A DNA stretch of 64,000 nt from Euleptes europaea (taxonomy: Eukaryota > Chordata > Lepidosauria > Squamata > Sphaerodactylidae), in contig NC_079325.1 in NCBI RefSeq assembly GCF_029931775.1, positions 38,914,673 to 38,978,672 on the forward strand, in the 5' to 3' direction. Each line of letters starts with the position of its first letter. Position 1 is the stretch's first letter. Both the position numbers and the translations under genes were made by a program. Shown piece by piece: positions 57,804-64,000 of the stretch. Below the pieces are notes generated by a model. The model was not told the DNA's origin. It ran no database searches and was given only the letters and a program-made list of their open reading frames with translations.

Positions 57804-58217
57804 TTTCAGTTCTGACTGGGATCAGTCTCTCACCAACCTTGCAACGAGTCTGCTCAGCAGATGGAAAGATATGGATTGGAAGCAGAGTCCTAGAGAAACA
57901 GCAGCCTGCTCAGAGCCGTATAAGTCAATGAAAGGTGGGAGGTCTTGAACTCAGGTCTTCCCAATTCAAGTCCAGTTTTGTAGGACACACTGGACATGCA
58001 TCTTGAGGTGAGGAGGGAACAACTAGCAATCTAGGGCATAAATGGGGCAGTGATGTGTCTGGGGCCGGAGACTACAAGCACACGTTGTATACAGGAAAGC
58101 ACAGAGTAGCACAAGCTAGAAATGTCTCAGGAGACACCTAACCCATTGTCTCCTTAAACTGTACATACATACACAGCACAAAGAGGCTTGGAGCGTTACA
58201 GATTGCAATGGCAAGTC

Positions 58218-58223
58218 TTTATT
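58218..58223 (-). terminator. Candidate BSPRY poly(A) signal (AATAAA on minus)
   Basis: TTTATT on the plus strand lies about 2 kb beyond the BSPRY stop codon in sequence that is not visibly repetitive. If used, the 3' UTR would be about 2 kb and end about 400 bp from the HDHD3 poly(A) site. Confidence 0.4.
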
Positions 58224-58983
58224 GACTGGGACAGGGGTGTTCCCAGCCGTGTTTCAGATGGATGTTATCTTGCAAAACAAATCCAGTTTAAACTCACTTG
58301 TTTTGAAAATTCATACATCCTTTCCCTAGTGCCTCTCTTGTGATGTACTGCATCTTTCCAGGGCATTTGTTCCTAGGAAAATGAGACAAGTTTCCATAAG
58401 GCCACTACTGAGGTTGTGATTACTTTATGAACTGTGATTGCATAAGTTTCACAGCAGCCTACTGGCCAGTATTTGACAGCTACGGTGGCAAAAGACACAC
58501 CTGCCAGACCCACATACATTATTTCCTGGCTGTGAGGAAGAATTACAGTTCTTTCCCCCTAGGCTGTGTGTGGCGCAATTCTACAGGAGTACAGAATGTA
58601 ACAATGGATGCAGAAGTTCGCTTCCTCAGAATTTCAGCTTTCATTCTAAAACAAACATCTGATAAGTGCCTTGCCCTTATACTTGTGAAAAAGTATTTAA
58701 AAGTGTGTAGGGGAAGCAACCAGAGGGGAAGCTGAAGAAGACTTCCAGTGGTTGGGGCTCCTTTCCCCTGGTAAGAGCTAGCAAAACCATAATAAATCAT
58801 GCATAATAGTAAAAAAATGCAGATTTGGTTATGAAGAAACGAGCACAGTTATATGCAAATATGCTAAATGCGTATAATTTATGCAGCACTTGGCACAGAA
58901 ATTGGAATGTATTGGAATGTATAGGGAAGAATTTTTGTTATTGTTTTAGCTAGGTGACCAAACAGCCCCTGGCTGGTCCCCCT

Positions 58984-59312
58984 CTCTGGGTGTAATAAAG
59001 AAGAGTCCTGGAGGAGAAGAAGAGTTGATTTTTATATGCTAATGTGCTCTACTTTTTAAGGAGAATCAGACTGGCTTACAGCCTCCTTCCCTTCCCCTCC
59101 CCACAACAGAAACCCTGTGAGGTAGGTGGGGCTGAGAGAGCTCAAAGAGTACTGTGACTAGCCCAAGGTCACCCAGCTGGTTTTGTGTGTAGGAGTGGGG
59201 CCAACCAACCCAGTTCACCAGATTAGAGTGCTAATGTAGAGGAGTGGGAAATCAAACCTAGTTCTCCAGATTAGAGTCCGCCGCTCTTAACCACTACACC
59301 ACGTGGGCTAAA
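58984..59312 (-). repeat. tRNA-derived SINE, reverse orientation
   Basis: The plus strand begins near GAGAAGAAGAGTTGATTTTTATATGC and ends ACCACTACACCACGTGGGCT. It is the reverse of the 29.75 kb family. Confidence 0.85.
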
Positions 59313-59637
59313 ACAAAGCACTTACTTTGTAAGTCCCTGGCATTACTAGTCAAAGGGATCTCAGCTAGAGGGTCTTGGGAAAGACCCAGGAGTGTCACTA
59401 CCAGTCAAAAGATACAACACAGACCTAGAAGGATCAATGGTCTGACTCAGTAAAAGGCAGCTTCATATGAACACATACAACATAACTTCTTTACATAACA
59501 TAACTTCTTTAAGACCACTTGGAATGTCCGTCCGCACTCATGCCCCATACTGAGTCATCCCAGTGCCTGTCACATAGTTTGCAGGTGTAAGTACCTCCAC
59601 ACTCTTTCACATACAGACCCCAAAACACAAGCCAGTG

Positions 59638-59857
59638 TAGGGGAAGGGCTGTGGCTCAGTGGTAGAGCATCCACTTGGCATGCAGAAGGTCCCAGGTTCA
59701 GTCCTCGGCATTTCCAGTTAAAGGGACTAGGCAAGTAGGTAATGTGAAAGACCTCTACCTGAGACCCCAGAGAGCCACTGCCGGTCGGAGTAGACACTAC
59801 TGACTTGGATGAACCAAAGGTCTGATTCAGTATAAGGCAGCTTCATGTGTTCAGTGT
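59638..59857 (+). repeat. tRNA-derived SINE (GGCTCAGTGGTAGAGC family)
   Basis: A full copy with GGCTGTGGCTCAGTGGTAGA, GTCCCAGGTTCAGTCCTCGG and GGCAGCTTCATGTGTTCAG. Confidence 0.9.
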
Positions 59858-60257
59858 AGATTGATTGTATCATCCCACCAAGTAGAGAGGAGGATGTTCC
59901 CACACATTGGGGTCCAGACATGTGGTGGAATGACTGGTAAAATGGCTGACTCCAGATGTACCACTTATTAAAAGTTTAACTTGTCACATTCCCGGGGTTT
60001 CAGAATCCTCTCAGCTTCCTCCATTGTAGCCAACGAAGTAGCAGAAGTAATTGCACTTGGCATTTAAGTTGTGCTTTGGGTGTGTTCAGCTGTCTGCGTG
60101 AGCTTGTAAAATTGTATGGAGCCCTAATGCTACACATTTTAAGGAGCCATAAATGTAGGATGATCCATACGCATCCATACAGTTTCAGGAAATAATCTCA
60201 GTGTTCACGGAAGATAAAATATGACCTCCCGGGCTGCCCCTCAGCAGAGTCTCACTC

Positions 60258-62164
60258 TCACTGTATCAGAGAGATGCTTTGATCAGCTACAGCCAAGGTT
60301 GGGTAGATGGGAGCGGTGAAGTTTTCATGGTGCGCATGGAGAACAACGCAGGATTCTGGGTCATAAAACAACAATTCTCCCACATCCAAATCTACCAGGA
60401 CCCCAATTTCTGTTGGGTACTTGAGGAGGTCCACAGTCTGGTGGCAACTGTCATGTGAAAACCGAAACTCCTTGTCATAGCGAGAGAAGACCCAGGAGAA
60501 TGGATTGTAACCAAGGCGGGCTTCAGGACCTGTGCCCTTACGCTGCACTGATTTATATGAGATACCCAGCTTGTATGCGGCGCTCTTCGCCACGCTGACT
60601 CTCCATGAGTGGATCCCTTTGTGGAATGATTCTTCAGCCAAGGCATTGGGCCAGTGGTCAAACCGTTCTGGACCATCAGGGTCACTCTTGACTTTCTTAG
60701 GACTGAAGGTCAACGTTTTCTTGTCTTCCGAGAGCATCAAGAGTGGGCTGACTGTTTTCTCATCAATGTGGACTTCATCTGCACTGGGAGGAGAAACAAA
60801 CTGGTTAGTGCATGTTTGGCAGACAGCTTGCATTAGAGATCTGTGCCATGGGTGTGACTTGTGTGGCCTTTAATATTGGCCTTCAAGGTGCATCAACAAG
60901 ACTTTTTTTTTTAATTTAAGCATCCCTTGGAACCCAAACATTTAAAAACAGAACCTGCAATTTCAAATTTGAATTTCCAGATTGTAATACCCTTTTGTAA
61001 ACTTTGTAGTTTTGACTTTACAAAACGGGCATTTCGAGAACTTAAATATCTTGTTGTTTTGTCATACAAATGCCACACATGGAAGATCATAACATAAAAT
61101 TAAAACATAAGATAGATGTAAAAAAGCACCCACACAAACATAACAAGCAACACAGATTAGATCAATTTAAAAAATGGGTGGCTCAAAAGTGCTGTTATTA
61201 TGAAGTTTCGTAAATCTCTGCTAAAATGGTGTTATTTGTGCATATTGGGCCTCCTTTTCTGTCATCTTAGTCTTTTATGTAGAGTGGGTTTTTTTATTTA
61301 TATTTATATGTGCTATCCTTTTTAATCCGTTTATGTTGAGGTTTATTGCTGTATAATTCTTACTGGTCTGATTGACTATTAATAAATTGATTGACTGATT
61401 GGTCGCTCAAAAAATTAGCAGTCAGTCATATAATCTACAGAATGAAACAGTTTCAGGGCATGAATGACAAGTGCCCTTTGGAACAAAACAGTTAATACAA
61501 CTTTCTGGATGGTCAAAAGGAAGGCGTCTGACAGGTCTCTTGGGGTAGGGAGTGCCAGACCCTATGGACTACTGCTTCAAAAACCCACTCTCACTGATAG
61601 TCAACCTCCACAGACAGATGGGTCATATAGATGATCACGGAGGAGAATTGTATAGAACTTCCTTAGAGGGAAGGGGCTGTGGCTCAGTGGCAGAGCATCT
61701 GTTCAGCATGCAGAAGGTCCCAGGTTCAGTTCCCAACATCGCAGTTAAAAGGATCAGGTAGGAAGTGATGTCAAAGGCCTTGGCCTGAGACCCTGGAGAG
61801 CTCCTGCTAGTCTAAGTAGGCATCACGGATGCTGATGGACCAATGGTCTGATTCAGTATAAGGCAGTTTCATAGCATCAGTTCAACTCCAGCGGAGTGCA
61901 TGCACGTAGCAAAATGGTTTTCCAGAAGTGAATTCTGTGGAACTGAAGACAGTTTCTAAGGCTGAGTTTCAGATTGAATTAAGGGCTGGTTCCAAGGCAT
62001 ACACACACGGGAAGCTGCTCGATGCAGTAATTGACACCTGCACTGGTATTTAGAGAGGACAATATGGGCAAAACAATACTCCATTAGAGGATGAGACACT
62101 GACCTGAGTTCCGGCACAGAACAGCGGCGGCCCATAACCGGCTCATCAACGGACTCTGGATGCA
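60258..62164 (-). CDS. BSPRY: BSPRY, B-box and SPRY domain protein (3' exons only)
   Basis: Two minus-strand exons are visible. The last, 60783-60258, encodes about 175 residues of PRY-SPRY domain: DEVHIDEKTVSPLLMLSEDK, PDGPERFDHWPNALAEESF, ARLGYNPFSWVFSRYDKEF and a C-terminus ending VADQSISLIQ. This resembles mammalian BSPRY closely. The exon before it, 62164-62104 (61 nt), has an acceptor after CCCACAG and a GTCAGT donor. It encodes HPESVDEPVMGRRCSVPEL and joins the last exon in frame through a split Ser codon. Earlier exons, with the B-box and coiled coil, were not found before the right edge. In mammals the protein is linked to 14-3-3 binding and calcium channel regulation in epithelia; nothing here tests that. 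A candidate minus-strand poly(A) signal lies at 58218-58223. Confidence 0.93.
61672..61878 (+). repeat. tRNA-derived SINE (GGCTCAGTGGTAGAGC family)
   Basis: A full copy in the BSPRY intron: GGCTGTGGCTCAGTGGCAGA, GGTTCAGTTCCCAACATCG and CTGATTCAGTATAAGGCAG. Confidence 0.9.
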
Positions 62165-62779
62165 CTGTGGGTTAAAGTTTAACTTCTCAGATTCCTGAGG
62201 TTTCAGGATCCCCTCAGCTTCCTCCAATCTAGCCAATGAAACAGCAGAAGTCATTGTACTTTAAGTTATAGTTTTAAATTATACATTTAAGTTATACTTT
62301 TGGAGTGTAACCCACACAATAGGGGCAGGTTAGGACAGCATTGGTCTTCCTTTATGTGCTACACCTACATTTCTCACAGCAATCCTAGCCTTCCAAGGTA
62401 GGCCAGAAAGATTACAGCAGTTAGTTCAGGTCTCTCGTTAACTGTGTGGGTTTCTTTTTCTCTTCATCTTCATTTCCCCCCTCACTTTTTATCTACTGTT
62501 TTTATTGTTTAAACAGTGCTTTTACTTGTCCTCTTAATTTCTGCTACTTCATTGATGTTCTCTGTTTTTAGCTCTTGGATAGCTTATCGATTGGTACAGG
62601 AAGGATCATAAGCAGTTATTATTATATACCTTCCTTTACCCATTTTAATTTTTTTAAATATTATCTTATCTTATATTTTAGTGGTGAAGAATGATTATCA
62701 ATCATATGGCATCTGATTGATGATATATTTATAACCTATGTTATACTTTTAATTCTATATATAACAGCACTCTGGTCTA

Positions 62780-63088
62780 GGAAGAAGAAGAAGAGTTGGT
62801 ATTTATATGCTGACTTTCTCTACCACTTAAGGGAGAATCAAACCGGCTTACAATCACCTTCCCTTCCCCTCCCCACAACAGAAACCCTGTGAGGTGGGTG
62901 AGGCTGAGAGAACTGTGACTAGCCCAAGGTCACCCAGCTGGCTTCATGTGTAAGAGTGGGGAAACTAACCCGGTTCACCAGATTAGCATCCACCACTCAT
63001 GTGGAGGTGTGGGGAATCAAACCCGGTTCTCCAGATAGAGGCCACCACTCCAAACCACCGCTGCTAACCACTACACCACACTGGCTCT
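62780..63088 (-). repeat. tRNA-derived SINE, reverse orientation
   Basis: The plus strand begins GAAGAAGAAGAAGAGTTGGT and ends ACCACTACACCACACTGGCT, the reverse of the 29.75 kb family. Confidence 0.88.
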
Positions 63089-63439
63089 ATTTACTTACTT
63101 ACTTATCGATAGTGCAAGCCACCTCAAGCTTTTTTTTTTAAAGTGCAGTGGTGGTTAATAAATGTTTTTTGTTAACTAATTAATTGTTTTGCATGAGAAG
63201 TTGTCTGAGGCTGACAAAAAGCGGCTTGGCCAAGGCCAATCCATGAGTTGATAGCTGAGACTTGAACTCAGAACTTCTCTGCTCATCCTTTCAGTCACCA
63301 TGCTACACTTATTTTCCAAAAAAGCATGGTCCGTTCTGTGGGTCTCTGAATGGGGCCCAGGAGGACAGTAAACTATCAATTTTCCTTCTAATGGTACTAA
63401 AGTTATGCAGCAGGACTGTGACTGTTTCAGTATTTAGGC

Positions 63440-63820
63440 CAGGGGTGGGGAATGTCAGGCCCGGGGGCCATTTAAGCCCCGTGAAATCATTTGGTCTGGC
63501 CCTTCGTGGGTCCTGGCAGATCTCTAGCTCATAAGGATCTAAGACTGGTGATCCGCCCCCTCCCGTGGGTAGGAATAGCCTCTATTCAAGGCAGATGTGA
63601 GCTTGTTTTGCCAAGAAAAGGAACCTTCTTTCCCCCTTGCAGAAGAGTCATTAGCTATGGAGCTGCTAGGACCACCCAAGAAACTGTTAACCCTTTCCCA
63701 CCCGGGCCATGGAGAAACGTATTGGTCGGCTAATTTTTAAGTTGATAATTTTGTATGGGCCGCGAATGATGTTATAAATATCCAAATGGCCCTTGGCAGA
63801 AAAAAGGTTCCCCACCCCTG
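63440..63820. mobile_element. Non-autonomous hAT transposon with perfect 8-bp target duplication
   Basis: Inverted ends CAGGGGTGGGGAA / TTCCCCACCCCTG. The flanks are ATTTAGGC at 63432-63439 and 63821-63828. It is probably in a BSPRY intron or upstream region. The interior holds TCAGGCCCGGGGGCC and GGGCCGCGAATGATG motifs. Confidence 0.92.
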
Positions 63821-64000
63821 ATTTAGGCCCTAATCCTGAGCCATTTATGCAGCTACAGAAAACGAGGCACACAACAACTTAAGACAGGTTTGTATCCCAA
63901 TCTTCATAGTTTTGCAAACTCCACCGGGCATCCAAACATTGCAGCACTGTGGGAATGGCTATGTGCAATCTGTGCATCTGTTGCTGCAGAACATTGCAGC

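Noticed and set aside
58427-58735. 102-residue plus-strand frame between HDHD3 and BSPRY
   Set aside because: No similarity or splice context, and it lies within the probable 3' UTR of BSPRY on the other strand.

Overview
The window is nuclear DNA from a squamate reptile, probably a gecko or related lizard; the species cannot be fixed. Genes have many short exons with GT-AG junctions. The intergenic and intronic sequence is full of CR1 and other LINE tails, several tRNA-derived SINE families, 5S rRNA-derived SINEs, hAT and Tigger-type DNA transposons, and one young chromodomain-bearing Ty3/Gypsy element. There is no sign of bacterial, phage or CRISPR content.

Five host genes are recognisable, in the order known from human 9q32 but reversed. 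They are a C9orf43 homologue (minus, coding exons 10.65-22.51 kb), POLE3 (plus, 28.36-30.17 kb), ALAD (plus, 37.86-49.49 kb), HDHD3 (plus, 56.45-57.18 kb) and the 3' part of BSPRY (minus, 60.26-62.16 kb, continuing past the right edge). POLE3 and the C9orf43 homologue are head to head across a CpG-rich promoter near 26.3-26.6 kb. ALAD has a separate CpG-rich promoter near 34.4-34.6 kb and HDHD3 one near 53.0-53.2 kb. HDHD3 and BSPRY converge. POLE3 and ALAD were reconstructed exon by exon with continuous reading frames (147 and 332 residues). The C9orf43 homologue was chained from seven exons, with one exon not found.

Region by region: 0-4.6 kb holds intergenic repeats, including a truncated LINE with reverse transcriptase remains and a hAT element with target duplications. 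4.65-10.52 kb is a whole-looking chromovirus whose two LTRs differ visibly only in the length of a G run. 10.6-26.3 kb is the C9orf43 homologue with nested repeats. 26.3-34 kb is POLE3 and its 3' flank. 34.4-50 kb is ALAD. 50-58 kb is HDHD3 with a long 5' intron. 58-64 kb is the 3' half of BSPRY.

Functionally the genes are unrelated neighbours: a histone-fold subunit of DNA polymerase epsilon and chromatin remodelers, the zinc-dependent second enzyme of haem synthesis, a HAD-like protein, a B-box/SPRY protein and an uncharacterised protein. The most interesting signals are structural. A SINE appears to have duplicated the splice acceptor of POLE3's last exon. A set of fold-back elements carries 12-16 bp target duplications. 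Two Tigger-type transposons look very like mammalian ones. SINEs with different heads share one body.
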